NCBI RefSeq assembly: GCF_023953965.1
Contig: NZ_JAMLIX010000002.1
Coordinates: 806,001 to 870,000 of the forward strand
Length of the DNA stretch: 64,000 nucleotides
Reading direction: 5' to 3'
From: Bosea sp. (in: a-proteobacteria)
Lineage (GTDB): Bacteria > Pseudomonadota > Alphaproteobacteria > Rhizobiales > Beijerinckiaceae
Positions 8,397 through 17,904 of the stretch are shown piece by piece (the stretch's first letter is position 1; the number at the start of each line of letters is the position of its first letter). The notes below the pieces were generated by a model. It did not search any database. It worked only from the letters and a program-made list of their open reading frames with translations, and had not been told where the DNA came from. A program made the position numbers and the translations under genes.

Positions 8397-9318
8397 GCGC
8401 CGGCCGGCGCCATGAGGCCACGACCAGGCCGGCGATGATCAGCATGACGCCGGCGAGCTGGAGCGAGGAGGGGATCTCGCCCAGCACCGGAATGGCGAGC
8501 AGCGTGCCGGTGACCGGGATCAGCGGCGGAAAGCGTCCGACCACGCCCGGCCCCAGCACATGCGCCGCCCAGCCCCAGGCCCAGAGGCCGACGATGACGT
8601 TGAGCACGCCCTGGTTGATGCCGTGCAAGGCGAGCACCCACCATGGCGCGATGTCGAAGCCACGGAAATAGAACAGGAAATAGACCGGCAGGTAGATGAG
8701 CGACAGGACCGAGACGATGGCCGTCGCGATGAGCCCGTCGATCCGCCAGAGCTGGACCATCAGCGGATAGAAGCCCCAGAGCAGGCCGACGCTGAGGAAG
8801 AAAAGATCCCCGCGCAGCGTCATGGCGGTCGCCCCGGCGCTGCCGGCGATGCCGAGGCAGGCAAGGCCGGCGAGCACGCCGGCGATGCCGGTGACGAGCC
8901 GCCCGGTCAGGGCCGCGCCGAACAGCACCACCGAGCCGACGATGCCGGTCAGGGTCACGACGCCCGGCCCGATGGTGGCGCCATGCGCAGCGGGTGCGAG
9001 GGCAAGCCCCATAAACATCAGATAGGGCATCGGGAAGCCGCTGCTCAGCGTCAGCCAGAAACCGCGCCTCCAGCCGACGCCGCCGCAGGAGGAAAGCCCC
9101 CGCCGCAGGAAGACCGGCAGCAGCAGGGGCCCGGCGATGGCGAAGCGCAGCGCAATCAGGTCGTGGGTGTTCAGCCCGTTCAGGAGGGCATGGCGGCTGA
9201 CGACGAAATTGGAGCCGTAGATCACCACGGCGAGCAGCATCGCCATGACCGCGAGGCGCTTGCGACGGCGCGTCCCGGCATCCGTCCCGAGCATGGGGGC
9301 AGGGGCGATCTGATCCAT
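8350..9318 (-). CDS. EamA/DMT-family transporter
   Basis: A 322-residue inner-membrane protein of the drug/metabolite transporter superfamily with about ten hydrophobic helices forming two EamA repeats. The first helix region reads AVMAMLLAVVIYGSNFVVSR; the second repeat begins near GDLFFLSVGLLWGFYPLMVQ. The substrate is unknown; relatives export amino acids or small metabolites. It is transcribed toward tgt and overlaps its 3' end. A hairpin at 9341–9362 separates it from eno upstream. Confidence 0.9.
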   Translation of the reverse strand: MDQIAPAPMLGTDAGTRRRKRLAVMAMLLAVVIYGSNFVVSRHALLNGLNTHDLIALRFAIAGPLLLPVFLRRGLSSCGGVGWRRGFWLTLSSGFPMPYLMFMGLALAPAAHGATIGPGVVTLTGIVGSVVLFGAALTGRLVTGIAGVLAGLACLGIAGSAGATAMTLRGDLFFLSVGLLWGFYPLMVQLWRIDGLIATAIVSVLSLIYLPVYFLFYFRGFDIAPWWVLALHGINQGVLNVIVGLWAWGWAAHVLGPGVVGRFPPLIPVTGTLLAIPVLGEIPSSLQLAGVMLIIAGLVVASWRRPALRPARPAASLLASRR

Positions 9319-9340
9319 GGCCCCTGTCTAGCGGCGACTG

Positions 9341-9362
9341 GCCGGCCCGGTTACGGGCCGGC
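9341..9362. terminator. Hairpin downstream of eno
   Basis: GCCGGCCCG pairs perfectly with CGGGCCGGC around a GTTA loop, 43 bases after the eno stop on the minus strand and just upstream of the EamA gene. No T-run is seen, so efficiency is uncertain. Confidence 0.5.
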
Positions 9363-9404
9363 GCGCATGGCGCCCGCGCGTTGCGCAGGCGCGCGCGGCA
9401 AGGC

Positions 9405-10688
<1,284 letters not shown>

Positions 10689-10727
10689 GGCCTGGCTCCG
10701 GAGGAGGCGGAATGGATCCGGCGCTTC

Positions 10728-10833
10728 TAGAGCATCGGACCGAAAAGTGGAATCCACTTTTCGGAAAAATCCGATGCTCCGACAATGAGATAGATCATCG
10801 TTACCGCGTCCGGTAGGACGCGCGATGATCTAG
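10728..10833. repeat. Dispersed double-hairpin repeat, copy 1
   Basis: A 106-base unit bounded by TAG at both ends. Hairpin 1 has outer arms AGCATCGGA and TCCGATGCT and inner arms CCGAAAAGTGGA and TCCACTTTTCGG. Hairpin 2 has arms AGATCATCG and CGATGATCT enclosing GCGTCCGGTAGGACGC. The linker contains ACAATGAGATAGATCATCG. Copy 2 at 62331–62438 has the same architecture and near-identical second half. It lies just upstream of eno, so the eno leader or promoter must accommodate it. Confidence 0.85.
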
Positions 10834-10925
10834 CCAACCGCCCGCCGCGGGGAAAGCCCCCCGCTGGCGCGGGGCTTGCGGATCACCGGATCGTTCAAGA
10901 CGCTTCGTCCCAACGGGGAACGATC

Positions 10926-11051
10926 ATGATCCAGACCATGCCCGGCCGCCGCCGTCCGTCACTTGCCGCTGTCCTGTTCTGGTCCGGCCTGACCGTCCTG
11001 TGGTGGGCGGGGCTTTGTTTCCTGGCGGGGCGCCCGGTCTGGTTCTGGTAG
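10926..11051 (+). CDS. Possible 41-aa membrane micro-protein, antisense to neighbour
   Basis: ATG 10926 opens a 41-codon frame ending TAG at 11049–11051. The product has a basic start (MPGRRRP) followed by a strongly hydrophobic helix, VLFWSGLTVLWWAGLCFLAG. GGGGAA lies just upstream as a possible ribosome binding site. It runs opposite to the Pro-rich tail of the gene at 10959–11282. GC-rich third positions make chance frames likely here, so this is weakly supported. Confidence 0.25.
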   Translation: MIQTMPGRRRPSLAAVLFWSGLTVLWWAGLCFLAGRPVWFW

Positions 11052-11282
11052 GTCCGCGTCCGGCGCGGGCAGGCCGCAATAGCCGCCGAGCAGAAAGCCG
11101 GCCTGCAGCGCGAAGAGATAGCCTGCCCAGACGAGGATGGTGAAAAGGCCGAGTTCCCCGCGGATCAACCAGGCCGGGAAAACGACGAGCGTGACCAATG
11201 CGCTCGCCAGGACGATCGCCGGATAGCCGCGGTTGAGGCCGATCAGGAAGCCGATCGGGAACAATATTCCGGCAATGACCAT
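10959..11282 (-). CDS. Small membrane protein of unknown function
   Basis: From ATG 11282 the product has 107 residues. Three hydrophobic stretches are visible: MVIAGILFPIGFLIGL, AIVLASALVTLVVFPAWLI, and LFTILVWAGYLFALQAGFLL. A charged Pro-rich tail ends in GQAGPEQDSGK. The frame is open to 11408, but the upstream part is basic and unlike a membrane protein, so the later start is preferred. I recognise no family. It lies between eno and queF on the opposite strand to queF. A hairpin at 10854–10877 could end its transcript. Confidence 0.6.
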   Translation of the reverse strand: MVIAGILFPIGFLIGLNRGYPAIVLASALVTLVVFPAWLIRGELGLFTILVWAGYLFALQAGFLLGGYCGLPAPDADLPEPDRAPRQETKPRPPQDGQAGPEQDSGK

Positions 11283-11457
11283 CGCGTTCTGTCGACTGTT
11301 CCGTCCCGGGAGATCGAACGGGATCCTGCCTCCAGCCCTTGCAAGCAAGCGTATGGAAAACCGTGACATATTTAGGGAAATCCGATCGGGCGGGCGGCGA
11401 CGGTTCACAGATAGGCCGCAGGTGTTCTAGAACCGCGCCCGAATGCAGGAGCATGCC

Positions 11458-11913
11458 ATGACCATCGACGCCTCGACCTTGCAACTCGGCCGGATGAGCG
11501 CCCTGCCGGCCTCGCCGGAGGAGGCGCGGCTCGACCGCGTGCCCAACCCCCATGCCGGCACGCGTTATCTCGCCCGCTTCACCTGCCCGGAATTCACCTC
11601 GCTGTGCCCGGTCACCGGCCAGCCCGATTTCGGCATCCTGGTCATCGATTATCTGCCGGGCCGCTGGCTGGTGGAGTCGAAATCGCTGAAGCTCTATCTC
11701 GGCGCCTTCCGCAACCACGGCGCCTTCCACGAGGATTGCACCGTCTCGATCGGCAAGACGCTGGTCAACCTGCTCGAGCCGGACTGGCTGCGCATCGGCG
11801 GGTACTGGTATCCGCGCGGCGGCATCCCGATCGACGTGTTCTGGCAGACGGCCGCGCCGCCGGAGGGGCTGTGGCTGCCGGACCAGGGGGTGGCGCCCTA
11901 TCGCGGGCGCTGA
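11458..11913 (+). CDS. queF: NADPH-dependent 7-cyano-7-deazaguanine reductase
   Basis: QueF reduces preQ0 to preQ1, the base that TGT (7242–8396) inserts into tRNA. The protein is about 151 residues, the short unimodular type. The active-site Cys lies in FTSLCPVTGQPDFG; the QueF motif region reads WLVESKSLKLYLGAFRNHG, followed by FHEDC. ATG 11458 follows GCAGGAG at five bases' spacing, better than an in-frame ATG at 11443. The MFS gene converges on it with six bases between the ends. Confidence 0.95.
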   Translation: MTIDASTLQLGRMSALPASPEEARLDRVPNPHAGTRYLARFTCPEFTSLCPVTGQPDFGILVIDYLPGRWLVESKSLKLYLGAFRNHGAFHEDCTVSIGKTLVNLLEPDWLRIGGYWYPRGGIPIDVFWQTAAPPEGLWLPDQGVAPYRGR

Positions 11914-11919
11914 CGGCCT

Positions 11920-13113
11920 TCAGCCCGGCGCGCCCAGCCGCAGCAGGCGCGGCGCGACGAGGCCGAGCACGCCGACGGCGACGCCGAAGATGGCGAGCGC
12001 CGCCTGCGGGCCGAGCGCCTGCAGCAACGGGCCCATGACCAGCGGCCCGCTGGCGTGGCCCATGAAGAAGAAGCAGGCGAACAGGGCCATGGCCGAGCCG
12101 CGCGCCGTCGGCGCGAGTTCCGTCGCCTGGGCCTGGAAGGTGCCGTGCAGGAGGAAAAGGCCGAAACCCATGATCAGGAAGATGCCGACCGCGGACCACC
12201 ACGGCCCCGGCAGCATGAAGGCGAAATAGCCCGCCGCCACGGTAAGCCCGCCGAGCCGGATCATCTGGCGCGGCCCGATCCGCTCGACGAGGGGGCGGAT
12301 CAGCACGCCGTAGACGACGCCGCCGAGCCCCATCGCGCCGATGACGAGCCCGGCCTCGGAGGCGCCGACGCCGGAGCGCTCGTCGAGGATCGCGGCGATG
12401 AAGGGTTGCACCCCGAAGGCGAGGGTGCCCTCGATCATGATCAGCGCATAGATCAGCTTGCTGCTCGGATTGGAGAAGACCGCCCGGTAGCCCGCCAGCG
12501 CGCCGGCGAGGCTGAGCGGCGCGCGTGCCGGATCGGGGCGCGGCTTCAGCGTGAGCCGGACCAGCAGCGCCCCGCCCGCGGCGAGAAGCGCGGCGACGCC
12601 CATGACGGCGCGCCAGCCGATATGGTCGGCGATCACCCCCGAAAAGGTAGCGCCCGCCATCTGGCCGACGATCATGATGACGAGGTAGCGGCTGAGCATG
12701 ATCTGCCGCTCGGACATCGGCGCCCGGTCGCCGATCGTGGCGAGCGCCGCCGGATTGACGCCGCCGGCGACGATTCCACTGGCGGCGCGCAGGATGAGCA
12801 GCGACCAGAACCCGGTCGCGAAGACCGCGAGCAGCGAGAACAGGCAAAGCGCGACGAGGCAGGCCGTGATGCTGCGCAGCTTGCCGACCGAATCGGCGAT
12901 CGGGCCGAGGAAGGGCTGGCCGAGCGCGTAGAAGCCGGAGAACGCCGTCACCAGCAAGGCGATCCGCGGGATGCTTTCGCCGAACTCGCCGGCGAGCGTC
13001 GGCACCAGCGGGTCGATCAGCCGCATGGTGAAGGCCGAGGAGAAGCCGCACAGCCCGAGAATCACGACCAGGGTCGTGAGGCTCTCGGCCGGCGCCCGGA
13101 CGGGTTCAGACAT
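11920..13113 (-). CDS. MFS transporter
   Basis: A 397-residue, 12-helix major facilitator superfamily carrier. The segment FYALGQPFLGPIADSVGKLR between helices 2 and 3 is the family A-motif region (G-P-x-A-D-x-x-G). Position 8 bases inside the end of kdsA (13106–13113) implies translational coupling with it. The substrate is not evident; drug or sugar export is possible. The C-terminus ends just before the convergent queF stop. Confidence 0.9.
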   Translation of the reverse strand: MSEPVRAPAESLTTLVVILGLCGFSSAFTMRLIDPLVPTLAGEFGESIPRIALLVTAFSGFYALGQPFLGPIADSVGKLRSITACLVALCLFSLLAVFATGFWSLLILRAASGIVAGGVNPAALATIGDRAPMSERQIMLSRYLVIMIVGQMAGATFSGVIADHIGWRAVMGVAALLAAGGALLVRLTLKPRPDPARAPLSLAGALAGYRAVFSNPSSKLIYALIMIEGTLAFGVQPFIAAILDERSGVGASEAGLVIGAMGLGGVVYGVLIRPLVERIGPRQMIRLGGLTVAAGYFAFMLPGPWWSAVGIFLIMGFGLFLLHGTFQAQATELAPTARGSAMALFACFFFMGHASGPLVMGPLLQALGPQAALAIFGVAVGVLGLVAPRLLRLGAPG

Positions 13114-13978
13114 GGGCGACCGCAGCCGCCGCGGTCTGCGACTTGGCCAGGCGGTCGAAGCCCTGCAACTGAGCGATCAGCCCTCGGAACGCGGCGAGCG
13201 GCACCATGTTGGGCCCGTCCGAGGGCGCGTTGTCGGGGTCGGGATGGGTCTCGATGAACAGGCCCGCGACGCCGACGGCGACCGCCGCCCGCGCCAGCAC
13301 GGCCACGAATTCGCGCTGCCCGCCGGTCGAGGCGCCCTTGCCGCCGGGCTGCTGCACCGAATGAGTGGCGTCGAAGATCACGGGTGCGCCGATTCCCGCC
13401 ATGATCGGCAGGCTGCGCATGTCGGAGATGAGCGTGTTGTAGCCGAAGGAGGCGCCGCGCTCGGTCAGCATCACGTTCGGATTGCCGCTCTCGGTCACCT
13501 TCGCCGCGACGTTGACCATGTCCCAGGGCGCGAGGAACTGGCCCTTCTTGACGTTGACGACGCGCCCGGTCGCGGCTGCGGCGACGAGGAGGTCGGTCTG
13601 CCGGCAGAGGAAGGCCGGGATCTGGAGCACGTCGACGACCTCGGCGACGGGGGCGCACTGGCCGGCGTCGTGCACGTCGGTGAGGACCGGCAGGCCGGTG
13701 CGTTCGCGGATCTCGGCGAAGACCGGCAGCGCCGCTTTGAGGCCGACGCCGCGCGCGCCTTTGACGCTGGTGCGGTTGGCCTTGTCGAAGGAGGCCTTGA
13801 AGACGAGGCCGATGTCGAGCGCCGCCGCGATCTCCTTCAGCGCCAGCGCGCATTCGAGGGCATGCGCGCGGCTTTCCATCTGGCAGGGGCCGGCGATCAG
13901 CGAAAGCGGCAGGCTGTTGCCGAAGCGCACGGGCCGGGCGAGATCCTCCCCGATGGTCACGATGGCGTTGGGGGTCAT
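13106..13978 (-). CDS. kdsA: 3-deoxy-8-phosphooctulonate synthase, metal-dependent type
   Basis: Condenses arabinose-5-phosphate with phosphoenolpyruvate to KDO-8-phosphate for lipopolysaccharide. Length is 290 residues. LIAGPCQMESRAHALE near residue 29 places a Cys where metal-dependent enzymes (Aquifex type) bind a divalent metal; the E. coli metal-free type has Asn. FKASFDKANRTS is the phosphate/PEP loop and ETHPDPDNAPSDGPNMVPL carries the other conserved acidic ligands. It is the first gene of a two-gene unit with the MFS carrier, which overlaps it by 8 bases. clpS diverges upstream. Confidence 0.97.
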   Translation of the reverse strand: MTPNAIVTIGEDLARPVRFGNSLPLSLIAGPCQMESRAHALECALALKEIAAALDIGLVFKASFDKANRTSVKGARGVGLKAALPVFAEIRERTGLPVLTDVHDAGQCAPVAEVVDVLQIPAFLCRQTDLLVAAAATGRVVNVKKGQFLAPWDMVNVAAKVTESGNPNVMLTERGASFGYNTLISDMRSLPIMAGIGAPVIFDATHSVQQPGGKGASTGGQREFVAVLARAAVAVGVAGLFIETHPDPDNAPSDGPNMVPLAAFRGLIAQLQGFDRLAKSQTAAAAVAHV

Positions 13979-14213
13979 GGCGGCGTCCTTGTCGAGCGGG
14001 CTGCCGGGCTTATGTCCGCCGGCCCGGCCCGGTCAAGCCGGGACGGTTGCGAACGGGCTGGCGAAGCAGGGGCGAGGTCTGTAAATTCGCGGGCGAAGCA
14101 CTATCTCGGGTGACGATGCGGGATCGATGGATACGGCGTGGACGGGAATGACGGGGTCGGGCCAGGGCAAGGTATCGCGGGCTTGGCCGCACGCTGGCGG
14201 CGGCCGGCCGGTC

Positions 14214-14555
14214 ATGGCCGATCGCCCCAAGCGCGCGCCGCCGCCGGCCGATGGCGGGCGCGACGGCACCGGCACGGCCGTGCTCACCCGCACGCGGACG
14301 CGCAAGCCCAATCTCTATCGCGTCCTGCTGCTCAACGACGACTACACCCCGATGGAGTTCGTCGTTCACGTTCTGGAGCGGTTCTTCAACAAGGACCGTG
14401 CCGAAGCCACGCGGATCATGATGCATGTGCATCAGAACGGCGTCGGCGAATGCGGCGTCTTTACCTATGAGGTCGCCGAGACCAAGGTCACGCTCGTCAT
14501 GGACCTGGCGCGCAAGCACATGCATCCGCTGCAATGCGTGATGGAGAAGAAGTAG
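14214..14555 (+). CDS. clpS: ATP-dependent Clp protease adaptor ClpS
   Basis: ClpS delivers N-end-rule substrates to ClpAP. The core NLYRVLLLNDDYTPMEFVVH followed by VLERFF shows the Asn-Asp-Asp substrate-binding region. MMHVHQNGVGECGVF and AETKVTLVMDLARKH complete the fold. With ATG 14214 the protein is 113 residues with a basic N-terminal arm; an in-frame ATG at 14127 would add 29 residues without family similarity. clpA follows 39 bases downstream, the standard arrangement. Confidence 0.95.
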   Translation: MADRPKRAPPPADGGRDGTGTAVLTRTRTRKPNLYRVLLLNDDYTPMEFVVHVLERFFNKDRAEATRIMMHVHQNGVGECGVFTYEVAETKVTLVMDLARKHMHPLQCVMEKK

Positions 14556-14594
14556 TCAGCCCGCAACGCCCCGCAACAGATAGGAGCGCGCCCC

Positions 14595-17105
14595 TTGCCG
14601 AGTTTCTCGCGCAGCCTCGAACAGGCGCTTCACCGGGCTCTGGCTCTGGCCAATGAGCGCCGTCACGAATACGCCACCCTCGAACACCTGCTGCTGGCCT
14701 TGGTCGACGACCAGGACGCGGCCGCCGTGATGCGCGCCTGCAGCGTCGATCTCGACCTGCTCAGGCGCAACCTCGTCGACTATATCGACGCGGAACTGAC
14801 CAACCTCGTCACCGACGGGCGCGACGATTCCAAGCCCACCGCCGGCTTCCAGCGCGTGATCCAGCGCGCGGTGATCCATGTCCAGTCCTCGGGCCGCGAG
14901 GAGGTGACCGGGGCGAACGTGCTGGTCGCGATGTTCGCCGAGCGCGAGAGCCACGCCGCCTATTTCCTGCAGGAGCAGGACATGACCCGCTACGACGCGG
15001 TCAACTACATCAGCCACGGCATCGCCAAGCGCCCCGGCGCCGGCGAGAACCGGCCGGTGCGCGGCGCCGAGGACGAGGCCGAGCCGCAGCGCGAGCAGCG
15101 CGCCGAGCCGGGCAATGCCGAGGACAAGGACAAGAAGAAAAAGGAAAGCGCGCTCGATGCTTACTGCGTGAACCTGAATCGAAAGGCGAGGGACGGGCGC
15201 ATCGATCCGCTGATCGGCCGCGAGGCCGAGGTGCAGCGCACCATCCAGATCCTGTGCCGCCGCCAGAAGAACAACCCGCTGCTCGTCGGCGAGCCCGGCG
15301 TCGGCAAGACCGCGATCGCCGAGGGGCTCGCCCTCAAGATCACCCGCGGCGAGGTGCCCGAGGTGCTCCAGGACGCCACCGTCTTCTCGCTCGACATGGG
15401 CACGCTGCTCGCCGGCACGCGCTATCGCGGCGATTTCGAGGAGCGCCTCAAGCAGGTGATGAAGGAGATCGAGCAGCACCCCAAGGCGATCATGTTCATC
15501 GACGAGATCCATACGGTGATCGGCGCCGGCGCGACCTCCGGCGGGGCGATGGACGCCTCGAACCTGCTCAAGCCCGCGCTCGCCTCGGGCACGCTGCGCT
15601 GCATCGGCTCGACCACCTACAAGGAATACCGCCAGTATTTCGAGAAGGACCGGGCGCTGGTGCGCCGCTTCCAGAAGATCGACGTCAACGAGCCCTCGGT
15701 GCCGGACACGATCGAAATCCTCAAAGGGCTGAAGCCCTATTTCGAGGAGTTCCACAAGCTGCGCTATACCAACGACGCCATCAAGGCGGCGGTGGAGCTC
15801 TCGGCCCGCTACATCCACGATCGCAAGCTGCCGGACAAGGCGATCGACGTGATCGACGAGACCGGCGCCTCGCAGATGCTGGTGACCGAGTCCAAGCGCA
15901 AGAAGACGATCGGCGTCAAGGAGATCGAGGCGGCGATCGCGACCATGGCGCGCATCCCGGCCAAGACCGTCTCCAAGGACGACGCCGAGGTGCTGCGCAA
16001 TCTCGAGACCACGCTGAAGCGCACCGTCTACGGGCAGGAGAAGGCGATCGAGGCGCTGTCCTCCTCGATCAAGCTCGCCCGCGCCGGCCTGCGCGACGGC
16101 GAGAAGCCGATCGGCTGCTATCTCTTCGCCGGCCCGACCGGCGTCGGCAAGACGGAGGTCGCCCGCCAGCTCGCCTCCTCGCTCGGCGTCGAGCTGATCC
16201 GCTTCGACATGTCGGAATACATGGAGCGCCACACCGTCTCGCGGCTGATCGGCGCGCCGCCGGGCTATGTCGGCTTCGACCAGGGCGGGCTCCTGACCGA
16301 CCAGATCGACCAGCATCCGCATTGCGTGCTCCTGCTCGACGAGATCGAGAAGGCCCATCCCGACCTGTTCAACATCCTCCTGCAGGTGATGGACCACGGC
16401 AAGCTGACCGACAACAACGGCAAGCAGGTCGATTTCCGCAACGTCATCCTGATCATGACCACCAATGCCGGCGCCGCCGACATGGCCCGCAACGCCTTCG
16501 GCTTCACCCGCACCAAGCGCGAGGGCGACGATACCGAGGCGATCAACAAGCTGTTCGCGCCGGAATTCCGCAACCGGCTCGATTCGGTGATCTCCTTCGG
16601 GCATCTGCCGAAGACTGTGGTCGCGCGCGTCGTCGACAAGTTCGTGCTCCAGCTCGAGGCCCAGCTCGCCGACCGCAACGTCACCATCGAGCTGACGGAG
16701 GAGGCGCGCGAATGGCTGGTCGAGAACGGCTATGACGAGGCGATGGGCGCCAGGCCCATGGCGCGGCTGATCCAGCAGACGATCAAGACCCCGCTCGCCG
16801 ACGAGGTGCTGTTCGGGCGCCTCAAGAACGGCGGGGCCGTCAAGGTGGTGGTCGTGCATTCCGAGACCGGCATCAAGGTTCTCGGCCTCGAATTCCCGGA
16901 TGGGCCGGTCAAGCCGAAGCCGGAGAAGGATGTCGAGGCCGCGACCGCCAGGCGCACGCCGAAGCCGCGCGCCAAGACCGCCGCCAAGGCCGCCAAGGCG
17001 CCGCCGCGCCGGGCGCCCAAGGGCGGCGGGCCCGCGGGCGACGCGCCGAAGGCCTCGGCCAAGGCCGTCCGTACCGTACCCAAGGTTCCGCTGACGAAGG
17101 CGTAA
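14595..17105 (+). CDS. clpA: ATP-dependent Clp protease ATP-binding subunit ClpA
   Basis: ClpA is the AAA+ unfoldase of the ClpAP protease. The double Clp-N domain starts SFSRSLEQALHRALALANER. The first ATPase has Walker A GEPGVGKTAIAEG near residue 235, and the second has GPTGVGKTEVARQ near residue 515. The start is TTG 14595, preceded by ATAGGAG; no ATG fits, and family similarity begins at the second residue. At 836 residues it carries an unusual C-terminal tail of about 60 residues rich in Lys, Ala, Pro and Arg (for example RAKTAAKAAKAPPRRAPKGG), likely disordered. It follows clpS. Confidence 0.97.
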   Translation: MPSFSRSLEQALHRALALANERRHEYATLEHLLLALVDDQDAAAVMRACSVDLDLLRRNLVDYIDAELTNLVTDGRDDSKPTAGFQRVIQRAVIHVQSSGREEVTGANVLVAMFAERESHAAYFLQEQDMTRYDAVNYISHGIAKRPGAGENRPVRGAEDEAEPQREQRAEPGNAEDKDKKKKESALDAYCVNLNRKARDGRIDPLIGREAEVQRTIQILCRRQKNNPLLVGEPGVGKTAIAEGLALKITRGEVPEVLQDATVFSLDMGTLLAGTRYRGDFEERLKQVMKEIEQHPKAIMFIDEIHTVIGAGATSGGAMDASNLLKPALASGTLRCIGSTTYKEYRQYFEKDRALVRRFQKIDVNEPSVPDTIEILKGLKPYFEEFHKLRYTNDAIKAAVELSARYIHDRKLPDKAIDVIDETGASQMLVTESKRKKTIGVKEIEAAIATMARIPAKTVSKDDAEVLRNLETTLKRTVYGQEKAIEALSSSIKLARAGLRDGEKPIGCYLFAGPTGVGKTEVARQLASSLGVELIRFDMSEYMERHTVSRLIGAPPGYVGFDQGGLLTDQIDQHPHCVLLLDEIEKAHPDLFNILLQVMDHGKLTDNNGKQVDFRNVILIMTTNAGAADMARNAFGFTRTKREGDDTEAINKLFAPEFRNRLDSVISFGHLPKTVVARVVDKFVLQLEAQLADRNVTIELTEEAREWLVENGYDEAMGARPMARLIQQTIKTPLADEVLFGRLKNGGAVKVVVVHSETGIKVLGLEFPDGPVKPKPEKDVEAATARRTPKPRAKTAAKAAKAPPRRAPKGGGPAGDAPKASAKAVRTVPKVPLTKA

Positions 17106-17110
17106 GGAGC

Positions 17111-17407
17111 GTGTTGTTCAAACGGAAATCCGCAAGCCTCGCCGCCGAGAGCGGCGAGGTGCTGGCAGAGGCCCCGGCTAAGAAGGTGGCTGCCCGTCCG
17201 CCCAAGGAAAAGCTCGGCTGGTTCGAGAAGCGCGACCGCCGCCGGCGCCGCCGCAAGGTTTTCGAAGAGGTGCTGGGCTGGATCCTGGTGCCGGCCTTCG
17301 TCTACCTGATCTATCTCGGCGTGCAGGCCGTCGGCGGCATTCCGAAGGAGGTGATCGACTTCGGCAACGAGCTGATCGCCATGGCGATGAAGGGCGGCAA
17401 GGGCTGA
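17111..17407 (+). CDS. Small single-pass membrane protein downstream of clpA
   Basis: A 98-residue protein starting GTG 17111, with TAAGGAGC overlapping the clpA stop as ribosome binding site. A basic stretch KRDRRRRRRKVFEE (residues about 41–54) precedes one hydrophobic helix, LGWILVPAFVYLIYLGVQAV. I recognise no family. Five-base spacing to clpA means it is co-expressed with the Clp genes; any role in Clp function is inference. Confidence 0.7.
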   Translation: MLFKRKSASLAAESGEVLAEAPAKKVAARPPKEKLGWFEKRDRRRRRRKVFEEVLGWILVPAFVYLIYLGVQAVGGIPKEVIDFGNELIAMAMKGGKG

Positions 17408-17414
17408 GGCGCGC

Positions 17415-17843
17415 TCAGGTTCTTTTCAGGGCCTCGCGGATCTTCTCGGCATGGTCGGCGAGCACCTCGTTTTTCTCCATCGCGCCGGTATGCGGGCGCA
17501 AGGCCACGCCCTCGAAGCGCGGCATGACATGGACATGCAGGTGGAACACGACCTGCCCGCCGGCAGCCTCGTTGAACTGCTGGATGGTGACGCCCTCGGC
17601 GGCGAAGGCAGCCTTGACGGCCCGTGCCAGCTTCTGCGTCGTCAGCGCCACGGCCTTGAGCGCATCGGCGGGCGCGTCGAGGACGTTGCGGCAGGGCGCC
17701 TTCGGGATCACCAGCACATGGCCGTCGGCGCGCGGCATGATGTCCATGATCGCCAGCGTCTCGGCGTCCTCGTAGACGGTGTGGGAGGGCAATTCGCCGC
17801 GCAGGATCTTGGCGAAGACGTTGGACGGGTCGTAGGCGGTCAT
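17415..17843 (-). CDS. HIT family protein
   Basis: A 142-residue histidine triad protein, hydrolase or transferase of nucleotide phosphoramidates/phosphates (HINT-like). The triad motif is HLHVHVMPRFEG near residue 95. FAKILRGELPSHTVYED at the N-terminus and PRADGHVLVIPKAP are also family typical. ATG 17843 is chosen because similarity starts at YDPSNVFAKI; the open frame upstream is basic filler. It is the last gene of the minus-strand run beginning at ridA. Confidence 0.94.
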   Translation of the reverse strand: MTAYDPSNVFAKILRGELPSHTVYEDAETLAIMDIMPRADGHVLVIPKAPCRNVLDAPADALKAVALTTQKLARAVKAAFAAEGVTIQQFNEAAGGQVVFHLHVHVMPRFEGVALRPHTGAMEKNEVLADHAEKIREALKRT

Positions 17844-17904
17844 GGCGGGTCCGGCTGGATCGGAAACGGAAGGCCTGAAGCCTTGCGGCCCGCAGGCCGG
17901 GCCG

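Noticed and set aside
11409..11457. Possible preQ1 riboswitch before queF (GGTGTTCTAGAACC hairpin)
   Set aside because: The A-rich tail and C-rich loop needed for a preQ1-I aptamer pseudoknot are missing.
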